Origin: Massilia yuzhufengensis
Lineage (GTDB): Bacteria; Pseudomonadota; Gammaproteobacteria; Burkholderiales; Burkholderiaceae_D
Direction of reading: 5' to 3'
DNA: 64,000 nt
Assembly (NCBI RefSeq): GCF_900112225.1
Contig: NZ_FOLD01000002.1
Location: 124,001 to 188,000 of the forward strand
The notes below the pieces were generated by a model. The model made no database searches. It saw only the letters and a list, made by a program, of their open reading frames with translations, and was not told the origin of the DNA. This document shows, in pieces, positions 1-11,385 of the stretch. The translations under genes and the position numbers were made by a program. Each line of letters starts with the position of its first letter. The stretch's first letter is position 1.

Positions 1-146
1 GTACTGGACACCGCCGCAAACACCGCGGGCGCCGCGATATAGCCCAGCGCCCACAATGCTCCCGCCCACAGCACCGCCACCAGCAGCCTTGCGGCCGCCA
101 GGCGCGCGCCAGGACGGGAACCTGCGGCAGGCGCGGCGCCCGTCAT
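1..146 (-). CDS. DUF4149-like membrane protein, N-terminal part only
   Basis: Only the first 48 codons lie in the window; the gene runs off the left edge. The visible start reads M-T-G-A-A-P followed by an Ala/Arg stretch and a hydrophobic helix with the segment VLWAGALWALGYIAAP. A small membrane protein of this type (DUF4149) commonly follows greA in Burkholderiales, which is the main reason for the name. Its ATG overlaps the greA TGA by one base (TGATG), so it is probably translationally coupled to greA. Function unknown; too little is visible to exclude another membrane family. Confidence 0.6.
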   Translation of the reverse strand, partial: MTGAAPAAGSRPGARLAAARLLVAVLWAGALWALGYIAAPAVFAAVSS

Positions 147-625
147 CAGACGTAGCGCACTTCGAGGATTTCGTACTCGCGCGGACCCGACGGGGCCTGC
201 ACTTCGACCACGTCGCCGGCGTATTTGCCGATCAGGGCGCGGGCGATCGGCGAAGTCACCGATACCTTGTTCAGCTTCAGGTCGGCTTCATCGAGGCCGA
301 CGATCTGGTAGGTGACTTTCTGGCCGTTGTCCAGGTCTTCCAGGTCGACGGTCGAGGCGAAGACCACGCGGCCTTCGGCGTCGAGCGTGGCCGGGTCGAT
401 GATCTGGGCGGCGCTGAGCTTGCTTTCGAGTTCGGCGATGCGGCCTTCGACGAAGGCCTGGCGCTCCTTGGCGGCATCGTATTCGGCGTTTTCCGACAGG
501 TCGCCATGCGAGCGCGCCTCGGCGATCGCGTCGATCACGCTACGGCGCTCCTTGGTCTTGAGCTGGTGCAGTTCTTCCTTGAGGAGTTCGGCGCCGTATT
601 TGGTCAATGGGACGGTATTGTTCAT
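146..625 (-). CDS. greA: Transcription elongation factor GreA
   Basis: GreA binds the RNA polymerase secondary channel and stimulates cleavage of backtracked transcripts. The product is 159 residues, the normal size. Residues 1-75 form the N-terminal antiparallel coiled coil, with the conserved tip motif HGDLSENAEYDAAKERQ; Asp42 and Glu45 are the tip acids that promote cleavage. The rest is the FKBP-like C-terminal domain ending in EYEILEVRYV. I chose the ATG at 625 (MNNTVPLTKYG) because it matches the family N-terminus; the frame stays open upstream to 670, but that extension runs into the hairpin that follows carB. The gene lies 102 bases after carB on the same strand. Confidence 0.95.
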   Translation of the reverse strand: MNNTVPLTKYGAELLKEELHQLKTKERRSVIDAIAEARSHGDLSENAEYDAAKERQAFVEGRIAELESKLSAAQIIDPATLDAEGRVVFASTVDLEDLDNGQKVTYQIVGLDEADLKLNKVSVTSPIARALIGKYAGDVVEVQAPSGPREYEILEVRYV

Positions 626-654
626 CTCAGTATGGTCTGTTCGTTTGTCGAGGT

Positions 655-725
655 ACCAAGTGAAAACCACAGAGGCGCGCGCCCTAGGGCGCGCGAGCTC
701 TGTGGTTTGACGGGTACTACTTGGT
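655..725. repeat. Compound palindrome between carB and greA
   Basis: A perfect 11-base inverted repeat (AAACCACAGAG at 664-674, CTCTGTGGTTT at 698-708) encloses a second GC-rich stem (677-684 with 687-694, loop TA). Outside it ACCAAGT (655-661) pairs with ACTTGGT (719-725). On the minus strand the stem ends in GGTTTT, so it may act as a terminator or a processing/attenuation hairpin that separates greA from carAB. It has no counterpart elsewhere in the window. Confidence 0.75.
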
Positions 726-727
726 GC

Positions 728-3958
<3,231 letters not shown>

Positions 3959-3959
3959 A

Positions 3960-5123
3960 TTATTTTTTCTCCGCTGCTTGCATCAGGCCGATGAAGCGGT
4001 CAAACAGGTAGGCGACGTCGGTTGGGCCAGGCGAGGCTTCCGGGTGGCCCTGGAAGCAGAACGCCGGCTTGTCGGTACGCTCGAAGCCCTGCAGCGAACC
4101 ATCGAACAGCGACACGTGGGTGACGCGGCAGTTCGACGGCAGCGTGTCGGGGTCGACCGCGAAACCGTGGTTTTGCGACGTGATCAAGACCTTCTTGCTG
4201 TCGAGGTCCTGCACCGGGTGGTTGGCGCCGTGGTGGCCGAACTTCATCTTGAGCGTCTTGGCGCCGGAAGCCAGCGCCATGATCTGGTGGCCCAGGCAAA
4301 TGCCGAAAGTCGGGATGCCCTTGTCGATCAGCTCGGCGGTGGCCTTGATCGCATAGTCGCAGGGCTGCGGGTCGCCCGGGCCGTTGGCCAGGAAAATGCC
4401 GTCCGGGTTCAGCGCCAGCGCGTCGGCCGCGGTGGACTGGGCCGGCAGCACGGTCACTTTGCAGCCGCGCTCGGCCAGCATGCGCAGGATGTTGCGCTTG
4501 ACGCCGTAGTCGAAGGCGACCACGTGGTATTGGGGGTTCTCTTGCTTGCCGTAGCCTTCGCCGAGCTTCCACTCGGTTTCGGTGAACACATACGATTCTT
4601 TCACCGATACGACCTTGGCCAGGTCCATGCCCGACAGGCCCGGGAAGGAGCGCGCCAGTTCCAGCGCCTGCGCCTCCGACGGCTGGTTGCCTTGCGTACC
4701 GGTGAGGATGGCGCCGCCCTGGGCACCCTTCTCGCGCAGGATGCGGGTCAGCTTGCGGGTATCGATGCCCGCGATGGCGACCACGTTCTCTGCCTTCAGG
4801 TAGTCACCAAGCGACATGGTGGAGCGGAAATTCGATGCCAGCAGCGGCAGGTCACGGATGATCAGGCCGGCGGCATGGACTTTCGATGCCTCGACGTCGG
4901 CGGCGTTGACGCCATAGTTGCCGATGTGCGGATAGGTCAGGGTGACCATCTGGCGCGAATAGCTGGGGTCGGTCAGGATTTCCTGGTAGCCGGTCATCGC
5001 GGTGTTGAACACCACTTCACCGGTCGTATGGCCGGCGGCGCCAATGGAATATCCTTTGAAAATCGTTCCGTCTGCGAGGGCCAGGATGGCCGGGACGGCT
5101 GGGCCAGAAAAAAATGGCGGCAA
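3960..5123 (-). CDS. carA: Carbamoyl-phosphate synthase small subunit (glutaminase)
   Basis: CarA hydrolyses glutamine and passes ammonia to CarB. The 387-residue product has the N-terminal CPSase small-chain domain ([20 protein letters not shown]) and a C-terminal class I glutamine amidotransferase domain with the nucleophile Cys in GICLGHQ and the catalytic His/Glu in [10 protein letters not shown]. The start is a TTG at 5121-5123, chosen because GGGAG sits six bases upstream and no in-frame ATG fits the family N-terminus. It is the first gene of carA-carB(-greA). A leader of roughly 150 bases separates it from its likely promoters. Confidence 0.98.
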   Translation of the reverse strand: MPPFFSGPAVPAILALADGTIFKGYSIGAAGHTTGEVVFNTAMTGYQEILTDPSYSRQMVTLTYPHIGNYGVNAADVEASKVHAAGLIIRDLPLLASNFRSTMSLGDYLKAENVVAIAGIDTRKLTRILREKGAQGGAILTGTQGNQPSEAQALELARSFPGLSGMDLAKVVSVKESYVFTETEWKLGEGYGKQENPQYHVVAFDYGVKRNILRMLAERGCKVTVLPAQSTAADALALNPDGIFLANGPGDPQPCDYAIKATAELIDKGIPTFGICLGHQIMALASGAKTLKMKFGHHGANHPVQDLDSKKVLITSQNHGFAVDPDTLPSNCRVTHVSLFDGSLQGFERTDKPAFCFQGHPEASPGPTDVAYLFDRFIGLMQAAEKK

Positions 5124-5277
5124 GGGTAACTCCCAATAAAGTTACCGTAGCTGCGCCACGTCAGACCGACATCCAAGGCGCCCGGGCGGAGTGCTGCTAG
5201 CCGGGAGATGGATATCTAGTTGAATGAGGGATGGTGGGTAGGCGCTACGGCAAATGTGTGAATGGTTAAACTTCCAA

Positions 5278-5350
5278 ATTATAGCGCGGATCGGCTGGTT
5301 TCGGCAATGCAGCAATTCTATAGAAGTGGCGCTATTTTTGCCGAAACCAG
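5278..5350 (-). promoter_or_regulatory. Tandem promoter and inverted repeat upstream of carA
   Basis: The region between carA and the terminator at 5391 holds no gene. On the minus strand it has a consensus -10 TATAAT (5278-5283) with TTGCCG 18 bases upstream (5302-5307). A second candidate is TATAGA (5317-5322) with TTTCGG 18 bases upstream (5341-5346). Both -35 boxes fall in the two arms of a perfect 12-base inverted repeat (CTGGTTTCGGCA at 5295-5306 and its complement at 5339-5350). This suggests an operator for a regulator of pyrimidine or arginine synthesis. The leader at 5124-5277 shows no recognisable attenuator. Confidence 0.55.
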
Positions 5351-5390
5351 AATGAAATCGGCGCGGAAACACTTGTTTCGCTGAAAGCAA

Positions 5391-5412
5391 AAGGGCGCCC
5401 GCAGGCGCCCTT
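5391..5412 (-). terminator. Rho-independent terminator after the DUF336 gene
   Basis: The stem AAGGGCGCC (5391-5399) pairs with GGCGCCCTT (5404-5412). Read on the minus strand it is followed by TTTTGCTTTC. It lies 18 bases past the stop of the 5431-5841 gene and insulates that operon from the carA promoter. Confidence 0.85.
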
Positions 5413-5430
5413 CCCCGGAGCAACCCAGCC

Positions 5431-5841
5431 TTATGCGCCGACCAGCGCGGCGATGCCGGCCTTGGCAACCTGCGCGTCCTCGTTCGACTTCACGCCCGAC
5501 ACGCCCACCGCGCCAATCACGTGGCCATCGACGATGACGGGCACGCCGCCTTCGAGCATCCCTTCCAGCTCCGGCGCCGACAGGAAGGAGGTGCGGCCGT
5601 TATTGATCATGTCCTCATACACCTTCGACTCGCGGCGGCCGAGCGCGGCGGTGCGGGCCTTGGCCGGTGCGATATAGGCCGACGATGGCGCCGCGCCGTC
5701 CAGGCGCTGGTACCACAGCAGGTGGCCGCCGTCGTCGACGATGGCGACCGATACGGCCCAGCTGTTGCGCAGCGCTTCGGCTTCGGCAGCCGCGGCGATG
5801 TTCTTGACGTCTTCCAGGGTGAGGTAGGGCTTCGATTGCAT
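5431..5841 (-). CDS. GlcG/HbpS family protein (DUF336)
   Basis: A 136-residue protein of the GlcG/HbpS family, small alpha/beta proteins some of which bind haem or sense redox state. Supporting features are the N-terminal LTLEDVKNIAAAAEAEA helix, the strand VSVAIVDDGGHLLWYQRLDGA, the KARTAALGRRES segment and the Gly-rich C-terminus GGVPVIVDGHVIGAVGVSG. No signal peptide, so it is probably cytoplasmic. It starts 15 bases after the patatin-like gene, probably co-transcribed with it, and is closed by the terminator at 5391. Substrate and partner are unknown. Confidence 0.88.
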   Translation of the reverse strand: MQSKPYLTLEDVKNIAAAAEAEALRNSWAVSVAIVDDGGHLLWYQRLDGAAPSSAYIAPAKARTAALGRRESKVYEDMINNGRTSFLSAPELEGMLEGGVPVIVDGHVIGAVGVSGVKSNEDAQVAKAGIAALVGA

Positions 5842-5856
5842 GTGGGGTCCTGTTGA

Positions 5857-6771
5857 TTAGGGTTGCTGCTTGGCCTTGAGCTTGGCCTTGATCTGCGGCA
5901 TCACACTGGCTGCCGCCTGCTCGCCGGCGAGGATCGCCAGGTTGCGGTTGCTGAAGTCGCCGCTGCCCATATTGCCCAGGGCCGGGGTGATGACGATGTC
6001 GGCTTCCTTCAGCTCGAAATGGTTCAGGCGCTGGCCCATGATGCTGAAGGTCTGCATCAGCACGTCAAGCGAACTGGCCGTCGCCGCGCCCTCGGTGGCG
6101 CTGGAGATGTTCACCGCAATAATGAAGTCCGCGCCCATGTCCTTGACGAACTTGACCGGCACCGGGGCCACCAGGCCGCCATCGACATAGGAATTGGCGC
6201 CAATCTTGACCGGCTGGAACACGCTTGGCACGGCCGAGGACGCGCGCACGGCCATGCCAGTGTTGCCCTTGTTGAACAGGATCGGCTGGCCGGTCTTGAG
6301 GTCGGTAGCGACGGCGCCGAAGCGGATCTTCAGGCGCTCCATCGGCACATTGTTGACGGCCTTGTTGACGTAGCTCTGCAGCGCTTCGCCTTTCAGCACG
6401 CCGGTGGACTTGCCGAACAGCGGCAGGGCCCAGTCCGAAATCGTGGCCTCGTCCATCGCCAGCGCCGTCTTCTGCAGCGCGAAGCCGTTCATGCCGGAGG
6501 CGTACAGGGCCCCCACCACCGAGCCGGCGCTGGTGCCGACCACGATCTCGGGCACGATGCCCTGGGCTTCGAGCGCCTTGATGACGCCAATGTGCGCGAA
6601 GCCGCGAGCGGCGCCGCCACCGAGGGCGAGGCCGATACGGACCTTGCGCGGCGGCGCCGGCGGCGTTGCCTGCTGGGCAACCGGGGTAACGGGAGGCGGG
6701 GTCGGGGTGCTGCCGCAGGCGGTGAGAAACAGTGCGGCGCAGGCGATGAGGGAGCTACGGCGAGGGAACAT
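5857..6771 (-). CDS. Patatin-like phospholipase, lipoprotein (RssA-like)
   Basis: A 304-residue predicted lipoprotein: basic N-terminus, hydrophobic stretch and lipobox LTAC with the lipidated Cys19, then a Pro-rich linker (about residues 22-41). The patatin domain has the oxyanion motif GGGAARG near residue 51, the nucleophile Ser81 in GTSAGS, and the catalytic Asp197 in the DGG motif. The Ser-Asp dyad is therefore intact and lipid acyl hydrolase activity is likely, probably at the cell envelope. The Pro-rich spacer is typical of lipid-anchored enzymes. It precedes the DUF336 gene by 15 bases. Confidence 0.9.
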   Translation of the reverse strand: MFPRRSSLIACAALFLTACGSTPTPPPVTPVAQQATPPAPPRKVRIGLALGGGAARGFAHIGVIKALEAQGIVPEIVVGTSAGSVVGALYASGMNGFALQKTALAMDEATISDWALPLFGKSTGVLKGEALQSYVNKAVNNVPMERLKIRFGAVATDLKTGQPILFNKGNTGMAVRASSAVPSVFQPVKIGANSYVDGGLVAPVPVKFVKDMGADFIIAVNISSATEGAATASSLDVLMQTFSIMGQRLNHFELKEADIVITPALGNMGSGDFSNRNLAILAGEQAAASVMPQIKAKLKAKQQP

Positions 6772-6867
6772 AGGTGGGGCGAAAAGGAGCGAGGCACGAT
6801 TGTACCCTGAGTCCGCCCTGCCCTGTCCAAGCCGCCTGATCCGGAAATTCTTCTCTTGCGCCGGCCG

Positions 6868-7788
6868 CTAACTGGATGCCTGCGTCTTCTTCACCGCGGC
6901 GCGCTTTGCCTTCTGCCTGCGCGATCTGGCCCTGGCTTGCGGCCGCATGGACAAGCGCTGCATAAAGAGTTCGACGTCCGTTGCAGGCACGCGGAGGTAT
7001 TCGACAAGCATTTCCTCGTCCACCCTTTCTTGGCCACCAACGAACGAGCGCCTGGTGACCTGGACGGACATGAATATGCCGGTCTTTCCCGTGTAAAACG
7101 TCACCTTCGCATAGCAGGGCCGTGCACTCTTCAGCGGGGACAGGGCATTGAGCAGCTGGTCTGGATGCCCCGAGAAATGGGTCCGGCTTCCTGGCAAGAT
7201 ATCCGCCGTGAAGTTCTGCGGCAGCATGGTCGGGGGGATCCACCGGCCCGACGCTTCACAGAACGGCTTGCCCGCGTACGCCAGGCCCGCCTGGCCCGGG
7301 TACATCAATAACATGCTCAGTTCACAACACCAAAACATGCTTCTCACCAGCATGTAAAACGCATCGTCGAACCAACCGCTGGCAGCGAGGACCATGCGCA
7401 GTGCGTGGAGGAAGGTGCCCGGGTCCGCCAGCAGGTCGGCGACGGGAATCGCCAGGGAAAGGCCCGGCATATTGCGCACTGGGCCGTAGGACACGAACAC
7501 GATCCAGAAGATCCACTGGCCGGCCCACCCCGCCGCGCCGACCACGAAGCCGAACTGCCTCATCACGCCAGGGTTTCGAATTTTCGCCAGATGGCAGGCA
7601 GACTTCACGAGAAAGGCGAGCCAGAGCGCGAATATCCATGCGCCCAGGATAATAAAGACCCAGTCGTCGCCCGAGGACAGCCAGGCGTACGGGAGTGCCC
7701 CGATACCGGCGCCGGCAAGAGCGCACACGAGCACGAGGGCGATCGATGCCGGGACCCGTCCCGACGGCTCGTAGAAAACCGGACGCAT
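6868..7788 (-). CDS. Membrane protein of unknown function, short paralogue
   Basis: A 306-residue protein that I do not recognise. It begins MRPVFYEPSGRVP and has about four to five hydrophobic segments in the first 180 residues. A soluble region follows, and then a very basic tail (RPQARARSRRQKAKRAAVKK). It is homologous to the next gene upstream: shared features are PSGRVP at the N-terminus, a K-x-x-C-x-L-x-K-x-R-x-P-G motif after the second hydrophobic segment, and a later beta-rich stretch ending in Y-L-x-V-P-x-x-x-x-x-x-L. The 21-base gap suggests one transcript with its paralogue. Confidence 0.7.
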   Translation of the reverse strand: MRPVFYEPSGRVPASIALVLVCALAGAGIGALPYAWLSSGDDWVFIILGAWIFALWLAFLVKSACHLAKIRNPGVMRQFGFVVGAAGWAGQWIFWIVFVSYGPVRNMPGLSLAIPVADLLADPGTFLHALRMVLAASGWFDDAFYMLVRSMFWCCELSMLLMYPGQAGLAYAGKPFCEASGRWIPPTMLPQNFTADILPGSRTHFSGHPDQLLNALSPLKSARPCYAKVTFYTGKTGIFMSVQVTRRSFVGGQERVDEEMLVEYLRVPATDVELFMQRLSMRPQARARSRRQKAKRAAVKKTQASS

Positions 7789-7809
7789 GATCAGCAGGAA
7801 CAGGGATAC

Positions 7810-9261
7810 CTAGGCCGGCGTGCTTTCCCGATCCAGCCAGGCGCTCAGCTCTGCCTTTCCACGCTCATCGAGGTGGGGGAGCATCGACGCAAACCAGCTC
7901 CTCCCGCCTTGCACGCCCAGCACGTCGGTGACAATGGGCGTGCTCTTTTCGAGGAAGACGTGAAACAGGGGCATCCGGTGCGCGAACAATACGGTGGGGT
8001 CGGTCACCTGCAATTGGGTATAGATGCTCTTGAGCTCCTCCAGGAAAGGCATGGCATTGCCATGGTGACCGGCCCTGGACAGAGCACTCAGCATGCCTGT
8101 GATGATGCTGATGCTGGGCATTTCGCGCGACGACTTGTTGATCGTGTGTGCCGTTTCTGCCCAGGCAGCCCCGTGGGCAGGCTCGTTCGCCATCACGGCA
8201 CTGGTGGCGACCTGCAGGGCATTGTGCGCGGTCGCTTCTTTCGAGAACAGGGCCTGCCAGTAGGCCAGCGCCTGGGTCCAACGTTCCAGCTGCGAGCAAG
8301 CGAGGGCGCAGATGCGGTTGGCGTCGCAATACAGGCACTGCTCATCGGCGGCAATGAATGGCAGCGCTGCCTGGAAAGCCGCTTCCGCGTCACCGGCCTG
8401 GAGACGCTCGATTGCTTCTGCCAGTTCGGGGGGATCCACCTCGGCAGTACCGGCTGTCGTGGCCAGCAGCTGGTCCAGTTCAGGCGTCGGCACGTACAGG
8501 TACTTCCCGGGCCAGCTTTCAACGATTTTTTCAGCGCCCTCTTTCCCCTTTACCTCAACGTTCACAATCGACACCAGTTGCTCGTTTCCGGCCAGCCGAT
8601 AAACCCGCAATCTCGCGAATTGTGTACTCGCCTCGTCGGCTTCGACGTGCAGGATGTGCGCCAGGGTTTGTCCGCGTTCGGAAAAGACGCGCAGCAAGTC
8701 GGGCTGGCCGACCGGCTTGAACTTGTTGGGCAATTCTTCATACCTGGCCCACGCGCCGGCAGCCTCGTCGAACACTTCTTCCGCCCGCATCTTGCCCATG
8801 TAATGGGGGAAGAACAGCAGCATCCAGAATTCGCCCAGCCAGGAGGCGGCCACCAGGTAGCGTGCGCCCCCTTGCGCCGGCCAGACTGCATCCAGTGCAT
8901 GGCCGGCGACCTCGGCGGGATGGATCGCCATGTGCAGGACACCGGCAAGGTCGTGACTGCCGGCATGCAGCGCTGCCCAGGCGGCCCACTGCACATACCA
9001 GCCGCCCAGGCCGACGAGAATGCCGGCCCACCCCATCCAGCCCGGATGCCTAAGCTTGCCAAGCGCGCAGACGCGCTTGACGCCGCTCGCCATGAACAGG
9101 GCAAACAGGCATGCGACGAAAAAACCGAGGACGGCCGGCACCTGCAGCTGGAGCCAGGCATACACGATTGCGGCCGGAACGATCACGGCAAGGCAGGCCG
9201 CTGCCAGGGGAACCGAAAGGAGCGGGACGCGGCCGGAAGGCAGGTAGAGGGTGTAGGTCAT
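7810..9261 (-). CDS. Membrane protein of unknown function, long paralogue with helical C-terminal extension
   Basis: A 483-residue protein, unrecognised. The N-terminal half matches the 306-residue neighbour: PSGRVP at residues 8-13, hydrophobic segments near 17-60 and 75-97, and KRVCALGKLRHPGWM between them. After the shared beta-rich part (ending KYLYVPTPELDQLL) comes a C-terminal region of about 210 residues found only here. It is predicted helical and perhaps TPR-like, with a Cys cluster CLYCDANRICALAC. It starts 132 bases after phoR with no strong promoter visible. A role in the envelope is an inference from the membrane segments only. Confidence 0.7.
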   Translation of the reverse strand: MTYTLYLPSGRVPLLSVPLAAACLAVIVPAAIVYAWLQLQVPAVLGFFVACLFALFMASGVKRVCALGKLRHPGWMGWAGILVGLGGWYVQWAAWAALHAGSHDLAGVLHMAIHPAEVAGHALDAVWPAQGGARYLVAASWLGEFWMLLFFPHYMGKMRAEEVFDEAAGAWARYEELPNKFKPVGQPDLLRVFSERGQTLAHILHVEADEASTQFARLRVYRLAGNEQLVSIVNVEVKGKEGAEKIVESWPGKYLYVPTPELDQLLATTAGTAEVDPPELAEAIERLQAGDAEAAFQAALPFIAADEQCLYCDANRICALACSQLERWTQALAYWQALFSKEATAHNALQVATSAVMANEPAHGAAWAETAHTINKSSREMPSISIITGMLSALSRAGHHGNAMPFLEELKSIYTQLQVTDPTVLFAHRMPLFHVFLEKSTPIVTDVLGVQGGRSWFASMLPHLDERGKAELSAWLDRESTPA

Positions 9262-9283
9262 GTCGGCGGGGGAAGTTGTGGAG

Positions 9284-9324
9284 AGTGGGCGATTGCCTGC
9301 ATAGGCAATCTACCCCCGCCCACT
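9284..9324. repeat. Two-tier stem-loop downstream of phoR
   Basis: AGTGGGC (9284-9290) pairs with GCCCACT (9318-9324), and within it GATTGCC (9291-9297) pairs with GGCAATC (9304-9310). It lies in the 132-base gap between phoR and the 7810-9261 gene. There is no T-run on the minus strand, so it is a weak terminator at best; it may instead stabilise the phoR mRNA 3' end. Confidence 0.5.
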
Positions 9325-9393
9325 TTGCGCCTATTGCCGGATCACAATATTTCAGACATGCCGAGCGCTACGCTTGTAGAAGCGCAATCGCGC

Positions 9394-10686
9394 TCAGCCC
9401 GGCAGCGACGTATTCGGCAACACCGCCGTAAAGCTGCTGCCCTTGCCCGGCACCGAACTGATCATCAAGCGCCCGCCATGCCGCAGCAGCACGTGCTTGA
9501 CGATCGCCAGTCCCAGCCCCGTACCCTGGGTGTCGCGCGAGCGGCTCTTGTCGACCCGGTAGAAACGTTCGGTCAGTCGCGGGATGTGGATCGGTTCGAT
9601 ACCGATGCCGCAGTCCTGTACCGCGAAGCGCAGGTCGTCCGGGCCGCGCGTCCATGCCATGCGGATGGTGCCGCCGTCGGGCGAGTAGCGCACCGCATTC
9701 GAGGCCAGGTTGGCGAAGGCGCTGCGTAGTTCTTCCAGGCTGCCCATCACGTCGGGGCCGTCGAACTGGACCTCGACCTGGTGGCGCCCGCCCGACAGCG
9801 CCTTGGCTTCGGTCGCCACCGACTCTACCAGCGCCCGCATGTCGATCCGCTCGCGGCGGAACGGGAACTCGTCCGACTCCAGGCGCGACAGGGTCAGCAT
9901 ATCGCCGATCAGGCGCTGCATGCGGTGGGCCTGTTCCGTCATCAAGGACAGGTGGGCGGTGCGGGTAGCCACGTCCAGGCCCGGGTCCGACATCGCGATT
10001 TCCAGGAAGCCGACGATCACGGTGAGCGGCGTGCGCAGCTCGTGCGAGGCGTTGGCGATGAAGTCGCGCCGCATCGCTTCGATCCGCTCGGTATCGGTGG
10101 CGTCGTGGGTGACCAGGATCTGGCGCCGGTTCTCGAACGGGATGATGCGGCATTCGAGCTTGCGGCCGCGGAAGGACAGGGTCAGCGGCTGCTCGTAGCG
10201 CCCCAGGATCACGTAGTCGATGAATTCGGGATGGCGCACCAGGTTGGTCACGCGCAGGCCCTTGTCGCGCGCCATGGTCAGGCCCAGGTGGCGTTCGGCC
10301 GCCTCGTTGCACCATTCCAGGAACAGCACGTCGTCCATGATGGCCACGCCTTCCGGCAGCAGCTGCATGGCCTGGCGGAAGCGCGCCAGCCATTCGGCCA
10401 TCTCGGCCTGGTGGCGCTCGTCCTCGCGGCGCAGCCGGTACAGGCGCGCGAACACGTCGGTCCAGGCGCCCCACCCGTCCGGCAGCCGGCTGCTGTGGGG
10501 ATCGTTGAGCCATTCGCCCAGCTCGTGCAGGTAGCGCAGCTGGACGAACAGGGCGATCACCACGCCAGCCAAGGCGAACACCAGCGCCTCGACCAGGCCG
10601 GACATCCACCACACCACGCCGGCCGCGGCGAACACCATCCCCAGCCGCAGCACCGCCGGCACCCAGAACAGCACCTTCGGACTCAT
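9394..10686 (-). CDS. phoR: Phosphate regulon sensor histidine kinase PhoR
   Basis: PhoR senses phosphate status through the Pst transporter and PhoU and phosphorylates PhoB. The 430-residue product has two membrane helices near residues 12-30 and 32-50, with almost no periplasmic loop. A PAS domain follows (about 105-195), then the HisKA domain with His215 in ANASHELRTPLTV, and an HATPase domain with N, G1 (DCGIGIEPIH) and G2 (GTGLGLAIVKH) boxes. The lack of a periplasmic sensor domain fits PhoR, which is told the phosphate state by PhoU. It starts 10 bases after phoB and ends the pst-pho operon. Confidence 0.95.
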   Translation of the reverse strand: MSPKVLFWVPAVLRLGMVFAAAGVVWWMSGLVEALVFALAGVVIALFVQLRYLHELGEWLNDPHSSRLPDGWGAWTDVFARLYRLRREDERHQAEMAEWLARFRQAMQLLPEGVAIMDDVLFLEWCNEAAERHLGLTMARDKGLRVTNLVRHPEFIDYVILGRYEQPLTLSFRGRKLECRIIPFENRRQILVTHDATDTERIEAMRRDFIANASHELRTPLTVIVGFLEIAMSDPGLDVATRTAHLSLMTEQAHRMQRLIGDMLTLSRLESDEFPFRRERIDMRALVESVATEAKALSGGRHQVEVQFDGPDVMGSLEELRSAFANLASNAVRYSPDGGTIRMAWTRGPDDLRFAVQDCGIGIEPIHIPRLTERFYRVDKSRSRDTQGTGLGLAIVKHVLLRHGGRLMISSVPGKGSSFTAVLPNTSLPG

Positions 10687-10696
10687 GGCGCGCCCT

Positions 10697-11383
10697 TCAC
10701 TTCTCGGACAGCATGTAGCCGACGCTGCGCACGGTGCGGATCAGCCCATCGGCGCTTTTCAGCGCCTTGCGCAGCCGCAGCACGTGCACGTCGACGGTGC
10801 GCTCTTCGATCACGGCGTGGTCGCCCCACACCTTGTCGAGCAGCTGGGCGCGCGAGAACACGCGCTCGCGGTGGGCCAGCATGAACTTGAGCAGCTTGTA
10901 CTCGGCGTTGCCGATCTCGATCTGCGCGTTGTCCACGCTCACCGTGCAGCTGTTCGGGTCCAGCACCACGCTACCGGCGCGCAGCGGCGCTTCCGACAGG
11001 TGCGGGCTTTTGCGGCGCAGCAGCGCGCGCGAGCGGGCCAGCAATTCGCGCGGCGAGAACGGCTTGGTGACGTAGTCGTCGGCGCCGGTGTTCAGGCCAG
11101 CCAGCTTGTCCTCTTCCATGCTCTTTGCGGTGAGCATGATGACCGGGATTTCCTGAAAATCGCGGTCGGCGCGCAGGCGCGAGAGCAGGCGCAGGCCGCT
11201 CTGGTCGGGCAGCATCCAGTCCAGCAGCACCAGGTCGGGCTTGCCGTGCGAGATGCTGTCCCAGGCGCCATTGGCGGTATCCGCGGTGCGGATGTCCCAG
11301 CCGGCTTCGCGCAGCGAATACTTCACCAGTTCGACGATCGCGGGTTCGTCTTCGACCACCAGGACGCTCGTGTTGTCGGCCAT
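10697..11383 (-). CDS. phoB: Phosphate regulon response regulator PhoB
   Basis: An OmpR-type response regulator of 228 residues. The receiver domain (1-120) has the acidic pair Glu11/Asp12, the phospho-acceptor Asp55 in LLDWMLP and Lys in VTKPF. The C-terminal winged helix (about 130-228) contains the recognition region VWGDHAVIEERTVDVHVLRLRKAL. The start MADNTSVLVVEDEP at 11383 follows the phoU stop by two bases; the frame stays open further upstream into phoU, which is not coding. It should bind the Pho box at 16009-16026 that drives this same operon, making the circuit autoregulatory. Confidence 0.97.
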   Translation of the reverse strand: MADNTSVLVVEDEPAIVELVKYSLREAGWDIRTADTANGAWDSISHGKPDLVLLDWMLPDQSGLRLLSRLRADRDFQEIPVIMLTAKSMEEDKLAGLNTGADDYVTKPFSPRELLARSRALLRRKSPHLSEAPLRAGSVVLDPNSCTVSVDNAQIEIGNAEYKLLKFMLAHRERVFSRAQLLDKVWGDHAVIEERTVDVHVLRLRKALKSADGLIRTVRSVGYMLSEK

Positions 11384-11385
11384 GT

